A DNA stretch of 64,000 nucleotides from an uncultured Flavobacteriales bacterium. GTDB lineage: Bacteria > Bacteroidota > Bacteroidia > Flavobacteriales_G > Salibacteraceae. The notes below the pieces were generated by a model, which worked only from the letters and a program-made list of their open reading frames with translations, had not been told where the DNA came from and did not search any database. The position numbers and the translations under genes were made by a program. The stretch lies in NCBI GenBank assembly GCA_913057205.1, contig CAJXNO010000011.1:20966-84965 (forward strand). Reading direction: 5' to 3'. Shown one piece after another: positions 50,657 to 59,759 of the stretch (its first letter is position 1; the number at the start of each line of letters is the position of its first letter).

Positions 50657-51424
50657 ATGAGTAAGGGAATCAAAATACTGGTAACGAACGATGATGGATT
50701 TCATGCACCGGGAATTCAAGCGCTTACGGAAGTAGCACGGCAATTTGGTGAGGTGATCAAGATTGCACCAGACAAGCCACAGAGCGGAATGGGACATGCC
50801 ATCACCATCAACTCCACGTTGAGGATCGAAAAAATGTCCAATGCGGATGGATACGAGGCGTATCAGTGCACTGGAACGCCGGTAGACTGTGTAAAAATTG
50901 CTTTGGACGTCATTATGGACGAAGCCCCAGACCTTATCGTCAGCGGTATAAACCACGGCTCCAACGCAAGTGTAAATGTCATTTACTCAGGTACGATGAG
51001 TGCAGCACTGGAAGGCTATATCGAAGGCGTGCCGAGTATCGGGTTTTCGTTGCTTGACCATAGTGTTGATGCTGATTTCACCGCAGCCAAACACTTCGTT
51101 CACCAAGTGATTGAAATGGTCCTTTCGAAAGAGAAGCTAAACTTTTGCCTCAACGTCAACATCCCTAACCAGCCGCTGGATACCATTAAAGGATTAAAGT
51201 TCTGTAGACAAGCGCATGCGAAATGGCAAGAAGAGTTCGACCAAAGGAAGGATCCCTCTGGCAGGCCCTACTACTGGTTAACAGGGCACTTTGTGCCATT
51301 TGAAGAGCACGAAGAAGACACTGACCTTTACGCGCTGCAAAATGGCTACGTGAGCATCGTGCCGGTGAACCATGACCTTACCCACTTCAAAACCTTGGAT
51401 GTACTGAAAGGTTGGATGGAATGA
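50657..51424 (+). CDS. surE: 5'/3'-nucleotidase SurE
   Basis: A 255-residue SurE phosphatase: ILVTNDDGFHAPGIQAL (metal-binding Asp pair), APDKPQSGMGHAIT, CTGTPVDCVKIAL, VSGINHGSNASVNVIYSGTM and AALEGYIEGVPSIGFSL. It dephosphorylates nucleoside monophosphates in the cytoplasm. First gene of an operon: its stop overlaps the following small membrane protein (ATGA), which overlaps lpxB. Confidence 0.96.
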   Translation: MSKGIKILVTNDDGFHAPGIQALTEVARQFGEVIKIAPDKPQSGMGHAITINSTLRIEKMSNADGYEAYQCTGTPVDCVKIALDVIMDEAPDLIVSGINHGSNASVNVIYSGTMSAALEGYIEGVPSIGFSLLDHSVDADFTAAKHFVHQVIEMVLSKEKLNFCLNVNIPNQPLDTIKGLKFCRQAHAKWQEEFDQRKDPSGRPYYWLTGHFVPFEEHEEDTDLYALQNGYVSIVPVNHDLTHFKTLDVLKGWME

Positions 51425-51714
51425 ACGCAGCCTTAAACAAAACATGGATCGGACTCATTGCTGGACTGATCGGTCCGGTCATCGGATACCTGTTGTTCTA
51501 CCTCATTACCTCATCCCATCGAACGCTGATGGCATTCAGCAAGATGATCCTGAACAACGGCGACACCCACAGTGCCATCATTTCCGTATCGCTCATCTTT
51601 AACCTGGTCTTCTTTTTTGCTGCACTCAGAAAGGACTGGCTCTACGCTGCTCGAGGGGTAATCTTGGCAACACTGATCTACGCTCCCCTGGTTGTCTACT
51701 TCAAGTATGGCTAA
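51421..51714 (+). CDS. Small membrane protein between surE and lpxB
   Basis: A 97-residue protein from the ATG at 51421, overlapping the surE stop by 4 nt. Three hydrophobic helices (WIGLIAGLIGPVIGYLLFYL, AIISVSLIFNLVFFFAAL, GVILATLIYAPLVVYF) with short loops. No family recognised. Its end overlaps lpxB by 8 nt, so the three genes are translated together. A role in lipid A or envelope metabolism is suggested only by position. Confidence 0.75.
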   Translation: MNAALNKTWIGLIAGLIGPVIGYLLFYLITSSHRTLMAFSKMILNNGDTHSAIISVSLIFNLVFFFAALRKDWLYAARGVILATLIYAPLVVYFKYG

Positions 51715-52825
51715 GGTCTTTATCATAGCAGGCGAACCCAGCGGAGATTTGCACGGTGCGAACTTGGTGAAGGCCTTACTGAATCAAGATGTTTCACTTG
51801 AGCTGGCATGTTGGGGTGGTGACCGCATGGAAGCCGCCGGAGCTCGTGTGATGAAGCACGTTGACGAACTCGCATTCATGGGCTTCGTTGAAGTGGTGGC
51901 CAACTTGAGGACTATTCTACGCAATTTCAACTTATGTGAAGAACAGATCAAAGCTTTTCAACCCGATCTCGTTGTATTCATTGACTACCCAGGCTTCAAT
52001 CTCCGGATGGCCAAAAAGGTGAAGGCTTTAGGCATCACTACCGCATACTACATCTCTCCACAGATCTGGGCATGGAAAGAGAACCGAGTGAGCAAGATTA
52101 AGGCATTCATCGATCATGTCTTCGTGATCCTACCTTTCGAGAAAGATTTCTTTGCCAAGCACGGCGTAGACGCCACTTATGTAGGACATCCCCTCCTCGA
52201 TGAAATCAAGCATATTGAGACCACACCTGAGATGCTCCGGAAATCTTTGGGCATTCCTGAGCAGAAACCAATCATCGCTCTGCTACCTGGAAGTAGAACC
52301 CAAGAGATCAAGTTACTCTTAGAACCGATGGCTCAAGTGATTGCAGCCTTCCCAGATCATGCGTTTGTGGTCTCAAAGGTGGCGTGGCAGCCCAAAAGGC
52401 TCTACGAACAATTGCCCAATCGCGTTCATTTATTGGAGGGAAACACCTATGCACTCTTACAAGCGGCAGAGGCAGCATTGGTGACCTCTGGAACCGCCAC
52501 CCTAGAAACAGCGCTGATTGGAACACCCCAGGTGGTCGTTTATAAAGCGAACCCACTCAGTGTTTGGATCGCTCGGCGATTGGTCAAAGTAAAGTACATC
52601 AGCTTGGTGAACCTGATCATGGATCGTGCGGTGGTTAGCGAGTTGATTCAAGGTGATGTTCAAGCAAAACGCATCAAAAAGGAACTCGAAGCTATTCTAC
52701 CCGAAGGACAAAATGGAACACAAATACTAGCTGATTATGCGGCGTTAAAGCAGAAACTGGGTGGCGAAGGAGCTTCCAGAATTACTGCAACTGCATTGTT
52801 GAAAATCCTTGCTCTATCCAAATAG
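51707..52825 (+). CDS. lpxB: Lipid-A-disaccharide synthase
   Basis: A 372-residue GT-B transferase that joins UDP-2,3-diacylglucosamine and lipid X in lipid A synthesis at the inner membrane. The ATG at 51707 gives the family N-terminus MAKVFIIAGEPSGDLHGANL; the track start is five codons upstream. Other motifs: LAFMGFVEVVANL, FIDYPGFNLRMAKK, YYISPQIWAWKENRV, YVGHPLLDEI, LLPGSRTQEIK and LVTSGTATLETALIGTP. Last gene of the surE operon. Confidence 0.97.
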   Translation: MAKVFIIAGEPSGDLHGANLVKALLNQDVSLELACWGGDRMEAAGARVMKHVDELAFMGFVEVVANLRTILRNFNLCEEQIKAFQPDLVVFIDYPGFNLRMAKKVKALGITTAYYISPQIWAWKENRVSKIKAFIDHVFVILPFEKDFFAKHGVDATYVGHPLLDEIKHIETTPEMLRKSLGIPEQKPIIALLPGSRTQEIKLLLEPMAQVIAAFPDHAFVVSKVAWQPKRLYEQLPNRVHLLEGNTYALLQAAEAALVTSGTATLETALIGTPQVVVYKANPLSVWIARRLVKVKYISLVNLIMDRAVVSELIQGDVQAKRIKKELEAILPEGQNGTQILADYAALKQKLGGEGASRITATALLKILALSK

Positions 52826-52843
52826 CCAAGCTCATTTCGAGGG

Positions 52844-52851
52844 TATTTTTG
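52844..52851 (+). promoter_or_regulatory. -7 box TATTTTTG, possibly leaderless
   Basis: TATTTTTG matches TAnnTTTG and ends 4 nt before the ATG at 52856, the same spacing as at mnmH and the gene at 20728. Confidence 0.5.
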
Positions 52852-52855
52852 TGGT

Positions 52856-54016
52856 ATGCGATTCTTCCTCATCTTCACCTTTCTCGTGCTTACTGTTCAG
52901 CTGCGCGCGTCCAATAAGGTGCTTGACATTGGACTTTTTTGGAAGGAAGAACCTACAGAAATTACGATTCAAACGGCAAACGGAGGTTACGTCATCCTCG
53001 GCAACGGTCGCGAAGTATTGCGCTTGGAAGACAAGATGATCGTTCACATCCGCAACGTGAACGGACTGATCAACGTTCACACCCTATCGCAAGACCTGGG
53101 AAGCTTCTACCAAGTAGAATTGGAACGAACGGTTTGGGGAAGTAGTTTAAACATCCAGCGCAAAGGTCATCCGAAGAGCGATGAGTTCGAAGACAATTTT
53201 GAGATCAAGCCCTATCGCGGCAAATTGCGCATCATCAACCACGTCTACATCGAACACTACGTAGCAGGAGTGGTGGAATCAGAAGCAGGCAGCAGAGAAC
53301 CGAAGGAGTACTACAAAGTACAAGCGGTGATCTGCAGGACCTATGCCTTAAACAATCGACGAAAGCATGAGGCAGAAGGCTTTCAGTTGTGTGACAAAGT
53401 GCATTGCCAAGTCTATCACCGAAAAAGCGAGGCAAACGCCGACATTGTTCGCGCAACCCAAGAGACCATTGGAATTGTGATCGTAGATAGCGACATCAAC
53501 CTGATAACAGCTGCATTCCACAGTAACTGCGGCGGCTACACCGCAAACAGTGAGGATGTCTGGAGCGGTCGACTGAGTTACTTACGGGAACGCGTAGACG
53601 ACCATTGCTTGCAAGAAAACCACTCCTATTGGCGGACCAGCTTTCATCGATCTAAGTGGCTAGACTACCTCAGTGTGAAACACCGTTTTCCGGTTTATGA
53701 CGAATTTGCCCAGACCAAGGCCTTGAATTATTGTCCAGATGAACGTGAACATTACTTGGCCTACGCAGATCATCAAGTGCCATTCAAGAACATTCGGTAC
53801 GACCTTGGATTACAGTCTGCGTTTTTCTCGATTGATGCGGTACAAGATTCAGTGATCTTAGAGGGTTGGGGCTATGGACACGGCGTAGGCTTATGCCAAG
53901 AAGGCGCGATGAACATGGCGAAACATGGGCATTCCTATGACCAGATCTTACACTACTATTATAAGGATGTGCATTTGGTCAACCTATCCGTGATCGACTT
54001 CTTCCGGGCAAACTGA
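52856..54016 (+). CDS. SpoIID/LytB-domain protein
   Basis: A 386-residue exported protein (signal VLTVQLRAS). Core motifs of SpoIID-type lytic transglycosylases: IEHYVAGVVESEAGSREPKE (with the catalytic Glu), YKVQAVICRTYALNNRRKHE, AAFHSNCGGYTANSEDVWSG and GWGYGHGVGLCQEGAMNMAK. In sporulating bacteria SpoIID cleaves peptidoglycan stripped of stem peptides; in Gram-negatives a cell-wall remodelling role is inferred. It ends directly against the convergent COG3014 gene with no spacer, and may be read from a leaderless mRNA. Confidence 0.92.
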   Translation: MRFFLIFTFLVLTVQLRASNKVLDIGLFWKEEPTEITIQTANGGYVILGNGREVLRLEDKMIVHIRNVNGLINVHTLSQDLGSFYQVELERTVWGSSLNIQRKGHPKSDEFEDNFEIKPYRGKLRIINHVYIEHYVAGVVESEAGSREPKEYYKVQAVICRTYALNNRRKHEAEGFQLCDKVHCQVYHRKSEANADIVRATQETIGIVIVDSDINLITAAFHSNCGGYTANSEDVWSGRLSYLRERVDDHCLQENHSYWRTSFHRSKWLDYLSVKHRFPVYDEFAQTKALNYCPDEREHYLAYADHQVPFKNIRYDLGLQSAFFSIDAVQDSVILEGWGYGHGVGLCQEGAMNMAKHGHSYDQILHYYYKDVHLVNLSVIDFFRAN

Positions 54017-55432
54017 TCACCTACTGGGTAAGTAGCTTGTTCTATCCCAAGGCGCCGCGGGAAAATGCTCCAAGGAATGGTATGATTGGAAATAGATTCT
54101 TCCTGTCTTGCCCTCAACGCTGAATTCCGTTTTGCCAATCCCCCCTTGTTTCGAACGCATCTCTAAGGTGAGCTGATTGTTGCCTTCCTGCAAGGGAATA
54201 CGTTGGTAGTGGATCGTGTGGGGTAAGGTTTGCCAGTTGCGTGTATCTGCCTTCTCAGTGACCGCATTACCAATGGTGGCCAACAATCCCAAGGTTTCAT
54301 TCTGCTCTGCCAGCTTGATCTCTGCCACTTTCTTTGTGGCTAAGCGAAGCAAAGCCTTCGCCATTTCTCTCACGAAGCGATCTTCCAGTGTTTTAAAAGC
54401 GATCGCATTGATGTTCTGAGCAGGTTCTAAGGAATAGCGCTCGTCTCCGAGTACGATACTCGCATCACGGTAGTAGCTTGGTCTCTCCAAGTATTTCGGG
54501 AAAGCTACCCGTATCACCTTCAAAGCAAGGAGTTCATTCCGTTTCTCAGGGTCATCGCCTACATGGAACGGGAAGGATAGGCCGAGTTCTTCGTTCTCAA
54601 AGACTACTACTCCATCCCCACCTGGTGTTGCGATGAAATTAACCGACCACTCGTCTTTCACTGGTCCCATTCCATTGTGCCAAAGCATCACTACCTCTCC
54701 TGCCCCTTCTGAGCTCGGATCATGGGTTAAACCAAAGCGATCCACATACCATTGGTACTCCTGCATAAAACCCAGCTGATAGGTAGTTCTTAGCAAGTCC
54801 TTCTTTAATTGATTCGGCACATCCAACCCGAAATACCCGTGCTCACCCTCATACACCTCAAATGCATTTCGATAAGCGATGAAGGCATTGTTGAGTTCGC
54901 CAGATGCTTCATAGGCCAATCCAATCAGAATGTGCGCAAAGGCATCGGCTTGATAGCGATTCTTCCGATCTGGATAGCGATCGTTCATGCGGTTCAAGAG
55001 AAGGTTCATCCTCCGCGCTTCTACCAGGGCTGCATCATAGTTGGTCAGCTTCAGGTAGTTGATCGCCTTATAGTAATGAATCATCACCGTCTCAAAATCC
55101 TCTATGCGGTATGGATTCACCTCAGGATTAGAAACCAGTGCCAGTGCCTCGGTTGCATAGTTGCGATCGTAGTCTTCAACCATTAGATCTGCCTCGTTGA
55201 AGTACCTATTGCTTTCCTCGTACTCCTGCTGGAGGTGATTGACAAAGCCCATGTTCAATAAGTAGAGCAAGCGATTGCGGTCTCGCTGCGCACGCTTATC
55301 TCCTTCCAACATCTTCGCAGCATGTTGCAAGTCACCACGAGCTACTTCTGCCTGAAACTCCATGTTACGCTGGTAGTAACTGGCACAAGCTGACAGTAAG
55401 AACACGAGAAACAGAACAGGAGCAAATCGCAT
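54017..55432 (-). CDS. COG3014-like lipoprotein
   Basis: About 471 residues from the ATG at 55432 (MRFAPVLFLVFLLSACASYY, a lipobox); the track starts seven codons upstream. The first half is TPR-like (GFVNHLQQEYEESNRYFNEA, HILIGLAYEASGELNNAFIA). The second half contains GAGEVVMLWHNGMGPVKDEW, YSLEPAQNINAIAFKTLEDR and ALLRLATKKVAEIK, the pattern of COG3014 proteins. In other genomes this family sits next to LpoB, as here (upstream gene 57 nt away). A role in activating wall synthesis is inferred from that pairing. Confidence 0.82.
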   Translation of the reverse strand: MRFAPVLFLVFLLSACASYYQRNMEFQAEVARGDLQHAAKMLEGDKRAQRDRNRLLYLLNMGFVNHLQQEYEESNRYFNEADLMVEDYDRNYATEALALVSNPEVNPYRIEDFETVMIHYYKAINYLKLTNYDAALVEARRMNLLLNRMNDRYPDRKNRYQADAFAHILIGLAYEASGELNNAFIAYRNAFEVYEGEHGYFGLDVPNQLKKDLLRTTYQLGFMQEYQWYVDRFGLTHDPSSEGAGEVVMLWHNGMGPVKDEWSVNFIATPGGDGVVVFENEELGLSFPFHVGDDPEKRNELLALKVIRVAFPKYLERPSYYRDASIVLGDERYSLEPAQNINAIAFKTLEDRFVREMAKALLRLATKKVAEIKLAEQNETLGLLATIGNAVTEKADTRNWQTLPHTIHYQRIPLQEGNNQLTLEMRSKQGGIGKTEFSVEGKTGRIYFQSYHSLEHFPAAPWDRTSYLPSR

Positions 55433-55489
55433 GAAGGAAGGGCTTGATAGCAAAAGCGTTGCCCGGAATCCAAGCGACGCTTCTTATTT

Positions 55490-56074
55490 TTAGTCCTTGA
55501 TGTACTTCTTGATCTTTTTATCACCAATCCAGACCACCTCGTTGGTTTCCATATTGGTTAACTGAAGGTCGATCTGGTATTCAACTGCCTTCTCTCTGCG
55601 GTATTCATCCACGGTGCTATTCAAAACTCCTTGGAGCATGTAGTCAGCACCTACTTCCAATCCCCATTGTTTCATGGTGCTTTGACTGCTGAACTCTTGT
55701 TGATCGGCACGCTCGTTGCGCAGCTCATCGCGCATCTCACCTCCTTGAACCAGACGAACCTTCTGAGAAGTGATGAACGACTTCTCTAAATCTTTACAGA
55801 ACGTCTCTGTGGTGATGTGCTCATGGGATTTGTTGCGAACCATGCCTACAATGACCACTGGGCGCTCGCTGTTGTTCTCTCGCAAGTGATTGGCCAACCA
55901 CGGACCGGTAAGGATCTGTTCGATCATTGCATTTGCGGTCAGTTTTGAATCGGTATCGTTCCACCTGCCGCTGAGGTCGATGGTTTCGTTCGGGTCAACA
56001 CGTTGAACTTTTCGGTTAGCGCAACCGGTTGCAAACAAAGCAACCAAGGCAAAGAGGAGAATTCGAGATGTCAT
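55490..56074 (-). CDS. lpoB: Penicillin-binding-protein activator LpoB-like lipoprotein
   Basis: A 194-residue lipoprotein (lipobox LFATGCANR). LpoB family pattern: DLSGRWNDTDSKLTANAMIE, RPVVIVGMVRNKSHEHITTE, FITSQKVRLVQGGEMRDELR, GLEVGADYMLQGVLNSTVDE and NMETNEVVWIGDKKIKKYI. In E. coli LpoB sits in the outer membrane and stimulates PBP1b; here the partner is unidentified. It is first of a two-gene - strand operon with the COG3014-like lipoprotein. Confidence 0.88.
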   Translation of the reverse strand: MTSRILLFALVALFATGCANRKVQRVDPNETIDLSGRWNDTDSKLTANAMIEQILTGPWLANHLRENNSERPVVIVGMVRNKSHEHITTETFCKDLEKSFITSQKVRLVQGGEMRDELRNERADQQEFSSQSTMKQWGLEVGADYMLQGVLNSTVDEYRREKAVEYQIDLQLTNMETNEVVWIGDKKIKKYIKD

Positions 56075-56280
56075 CTTAGTAATGGTTTTTAATTAACGTA
56101 ATGTCGGAGTGAAGACAATTGCCATGCCAAATGTATTCGATTCCATACATCGAGCATTCAAAGGTGATTTTTTAGAGGTCTTTAAGAAATAGTAAGATTT
56201 CCTAACCATTGAAGTCGATACCCTATCGTACAGAGTTCTAAATTCGCGGCTTTGCGTCCAATCAAATCTGAGATCGAACG

Positions 56281-59200
56281 ATGATGAATTATCAAAAACT
56301 GAATAACCTGGTTGGCTGGCTGGTTTTTGCCGTTGCTGCCTTTACATATACCAGCACGGTTGAGCCTACCGCTAGCTTCTGGGATTGCGGAGAATACATT
56401 GCCACCTCGTACCGCCTTGAGGTAGGACACCCACCGGGGGCACCTACCTTTCTTTTAGTTGGTCGGCTATTCTCCATGTTCGTTGCACCTGAGAATGTTG
56501 CCCTTGCAGTTAACATGATCTCTGCTCTTTCGAGTGCATTTACGATCCTTTTCCTGTTCTGGACCATTACCGCGTTGGCAAGAAAGCTCTTCTTGATGCG
56601 CAGCGAAGAGGAGGAATTGAGCATGGGTAACACCTTTGCAATTCTAGGCGCGGCCATCGTTGGAAGCTTGGCTTACACTTGGTCTGACACCTTCTGGTTC
56701 TCTGCAGTTGAGGGTGAGGTTTACGCCCTATCCTCCATGATGACCGCCATCACCTTCTGGGCAATCCTGAAGTGGGAGACAAAGGTCCACGAGCCAAAAG
56801 CAGATCGTTGGCTAATTTTGATTTCCTACTTGATCGGACTGTCGATCGGTATCCACTTATTGAACCTCTTGGCCATCCCTGCGATCGCCTATGTGGTCTA
56901 TTTCAAAAAATATAAGCCCAGCTTACCGGGAATCCTTATTGCAGGTGCCATTGGCGTGGTAACGTTGGGTGGTATTCAAAGCCTGATCATACCGGGCATT
57001 GTTAGCTGGGCCGCTGGTTTCGAGTTCATCATGGTAAACTCACTTGGACTCCCCTTCCACATGGGGTCGGCCATTTTTATGGTATTGATGCTCGGTGCGA
57101 TCGTCTTCGGCATCTATTACACGATCAAGAAGAATATGCCGGTTTGGAACACGGCACTCCTTTCGCTCTTGGTATTGATCATCGGATACTCCTCTTTCGT
57201 TCTTATCATGATCCGCTCGAATGCCAATACGCCGATCGATGAGAACAATCCTGAAAACCTTGTGAACCTGCTCGCATACTTAAACCGTGAGCAGTACGGA
57301 GATTTCCCATTGCTTTATGGCCAGTACTTCAATACGCCCCTAGACCGGCAAGAGCCCTACCTCGATGGAGATCCCGTCTACTTCCCGAACGAGAAGACCG
57401 GCAAGTACGAAATTGCAGACGACAGGAAGAACTCTATACCCAACTATGAAGATGAATTTGAAGCCTTCTTCCCGCGTATGTGGAGTCCGAAAAAAAACCA
57501 CGTTAGGGCCTACAAAGAGTGGAGTGATTTTGAAGGAAAACCAGTCAAATACCGCGATGCCCGAGGTCAGAACATAACCGTTCGCAAACCGACCTTTGGC
57601 GAGAACATGCGTTTCTTCTTCCGTTATCAAGTGGGCTGGATGTACTTCCGCTACTTCCTTTGGAACTTTACGGGGCGACAAAACGACACACAAGGGCATG
57701 GAAACTTCATGGATGGCAACTGGATGACCGGCATCGACTTCATTGATGAAGCACATGTTGGAAACCAAGAACAGCTTCCAAGTTACCTTCAAGATCAGAA
57801 AGCAAGGAACTTCTTCTTTGCGCTTCCACTGATCATTGGACTGTTAGGCATGCTCTTTCATTTTAGAAGTGACCTACAAGGAGCATGGGTGGTCTTACTG
57901 CTCTTCTTCTTTACGGGATTAGCCATCGTGCTCTACCTGAACCAATATCCTTTCCAGCCGCGTGAACGGGATTATGCCTACGCAGGCTCTTTTTATGCCT
58001 TTGCGATTTGGATCGGTTTCGGGGTGCTGGCGCTGTACGATGCAGCGCGCAACTTAACTCAAAAAGAACTGGGTCAAACCATCGGCTGGGCTATCGGCGG
58101 TGCCGTTGCCATTACCTTGGTGGGCTCCGTGCTTGGTGGCGATAAAGCCTTTGCATACCTCATGCTTTACATGGCCGTAGTTGGATCAGCCCTTCTTACG
58201 GTGATGTATGGTATCGGACAGGCCGTAAAGGATGGCAAGACCCAAGCGGTTCTCGCAACGGTATTGTGTTTATCGGCCCCCGTGGTAATGGCGAAAGACG
58301 GATGGGACGACCATGACCGCTCTGATCGTTACACGGCACGCGACATTGCCAAGAACTACTTGGATTCCTGTGAGAAAGATGCGATTCTCTTCACCAATGG
58401 AGACAATGACACCTTCCCGCTCTGGTACTTGCAAGAAGTAGAAGGATATCGCACGGATGTGCGCATCGTGAACCTCACCTTGGCCAGTACGGAATGGTTC
58501 ATCGATATGATCAGGCGACAAGCCTATGAAGGAAAGCCGATCAAGCTTTCGATGGAGAAAGAGGACTATCGACAAGGAACACGAGACTACGTGCCGATTG
58601 TAGAGCAGAAGAAATCGAACCGACACGTGAATGTATCTGATCTGGTTGCGTTTGTACTAGATGACAGCAAGCAGGAGATGTTTGGTGGCGGTCAGCGCAT
58701 GAACTACTTCCCTACACGTAACTTCCGAGTGCCTGTAGACAGCGCAACGGTAGTCAGCAATGGAACGGTTTCAGCTGGATATGAAGACCGTGTATTGGAA
58801 GCGATTGAATGGAAGGTAAGCGGACAGTACATCCTTAAGAGTGAGCTTGTAATCCTCGACATCCTGGCCAACAACAATTGGGAGCGTCCGATCTATTTTG
58901 CGAATACGATGCCTCGCAACAGCTATTTTGGTTTGGAGGATTACATGCAGCATGAAGGATTCTCATACCGCCTGGTTCCGTATAAAGTGAACGTTGACCG
59001 CAACCAGTTTGGTTACTTCGGTGAGGTGGAGCCAGACATCATGTATCAAAACATGATGGAAGACTTCGCCTTTGGAAACATGCAAGACCCCTCCATTTTC
59101 TTGGATGAGAACAACCTCCGTTTTGTAACGAACCTTCGCTTGAACTTCTCTCGATTGGCTGATGTTTTGGCGAAAAGAGGTGATGCTGAGCGCGCTGAGA

Positions 59201-59556
59201 AGGTACTGGATAAATGTGTTGAGGTCACCGTGAACAGCAATACACCGAAAGACATCACCTTGATTCAAGTGACCGAATCCTATTTTGAGATCGGTAAAGA
59301 GGAGAAAGGTTTAGCGTTGGCGCAACAGATGGGTGACAACTATATGGAATACCTCCGCTTCTATGCCTCTTTGGATAAGCACTACGCTGCGACCGTAAAC
59401 CGTGAGATCAATCAGGCGTATGCGGTTCTCCAGCAGTTGAACAACATCTCACGTCAGTACAAGTCTGAAGCACTCGGCAACTATGTCGATCCTTTACTTC
59501 AGGAGGCAGAAGGTTTGTACCAAACCATCGTTGGAAACGGTACACAGCTGCAGTAG
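56281..59556 (+). CDS. DUF2723 (GT117) membrane protein
   Basis: A 1091-residue polytopic protein. The N-terminus carries the DUF2723 signature YTSTVEPTASFWDCGEYIAT then RLEVGHPPGAPTFLLVGRLF, the acidic first loop typical of GT-C glycosyltransferases. There are about a dozen helices up to residue 690, then a long soluble part with FTNGDNDTFPLWYLQEVEGY and LVILDILANNNWERPIYFA, also conserved. It is probably an O-glycosyltransferase using a lipid-linked sugar in the periplasm; Bacteroidota glycosylate many exported proteins. The C-terminal 120 residues are TPR-like (RLADVLAKRGDAERAEKVLD). A second ATG follows the first codon. Confidence 0.92.
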   Translation: MMNYQKLNNLVGWLVFAVAAFTYTSTVEPTASFWDCGEYIATSYRLEVGHPPGAPTFLLVGRLFSMFVAPENVALAVNMISALSSAFTILFLFWTITALARKLFLMRSEEEELSMGNTFAILGAAIVGSLAYTWSDTFWFSAVEGEVYALSSMMTAITFWAILKWETKVHEPKADRWLILISYLIGLSIGIHLLNLLAIPAIAYVVYFKKYKPSLPGILIAGAIGVVTLGGIQSLIIPGIVSWAAGFEFIMVNSLGLPFHMGSAIFMVLMLGAIVFGIYYTIKKNMPVWNTALLSLLVLIIGYSSFVLIMIRSNANTPIDENNPENLVNLLAYLNREQYGDFPLLYGQYFNTPLDRQEPYLDGDPVYFPNEKTGKYEIADDRKNSIPNYEDEFEAFFPRMWSPKKNHVRAYKEWSDFEGKPVKYRDARGQNITVRKPTFGENMRFFFRYQVGWMYFRYFLWNFTGRQNDTQGHGNFMDGNWMTGIDFIDEAHVGNQEQLPSYLQDQKARNFFFALPLIIGLLGMLFHFRSDLQGAWVVLLLFFFTGLAIVLYLNQYPFQPRERDYAYAGSFYAFAIWIGFGVLALYDAARNLTQKELGQTIGWAIGGAVAITLVGSVLGGDKAFAYLMLYMAVVGSALLTVMYGIGQAVKDGKTQAVLATVLCLSAPVVMAKDGWDDHDRSDRYTARDIAKNYLDSCEKDAILFTNGDNDTFPLWYLQEVEGYRTDVRIVNLTLASTEWFIDMIRRQAYEGKPIKLSMEKEDYRQGTRDYVPIVEQKKSNRHVNVSDLVAFVLDDSKQEMFGGGQRMNYFPTRNFRVPVDSATVVSNGTVSAGYEDRVLEAIEWKVSGQYILKSELVILDILANNNWERPIYFANTMPRNSYFGLEDYMQHEGFSYRLVPYKVNVDRNQFGYFGEVEPDIMYQNMMEDFAFGNMQDPSIFLDENNLRFVTNLRLNFSRLADVLAKRGDAERAEKVLDKCVEVTVNSNTPKDITLIQVTESYFEIGKEEKGLALAQQMGDNYMEYLRFYASLDKHYAATVNREINQAYAVLQQLNNISRQYKSEALGNYVDPLLQEAEGLYQTIVGNGTQLQ

Positions 59557-59578
59557 TTAAAGAATAAACAAAGGTTTC

Positions 59579-59601
59579 AAAGGGGCTTCGGCCCCTTTTT
59601 G
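59579..59601 (+). terminator. Rho-independent terminator
   Basis: AGGGGC-TTCG-GCCCCT, a UUCG-type tetraloop hairpin, followed by TTTT; 22 nt after the DUF2723 stop. Confidence 0.92.
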
Positions 59602-59759
59602 TATGGTGATAATCGAGTTCAAATCCTTGCCATTTAATCGAGTACTTTACTTTTAACGTTCAACCAGAGAATGTAACAATTTATCATCAGAAGTAATCTG
59701 AAAAGATCACTTGGTAGTTCATTTTCCCTGGATTGAGAAACCGAACAACACTTCGACCT

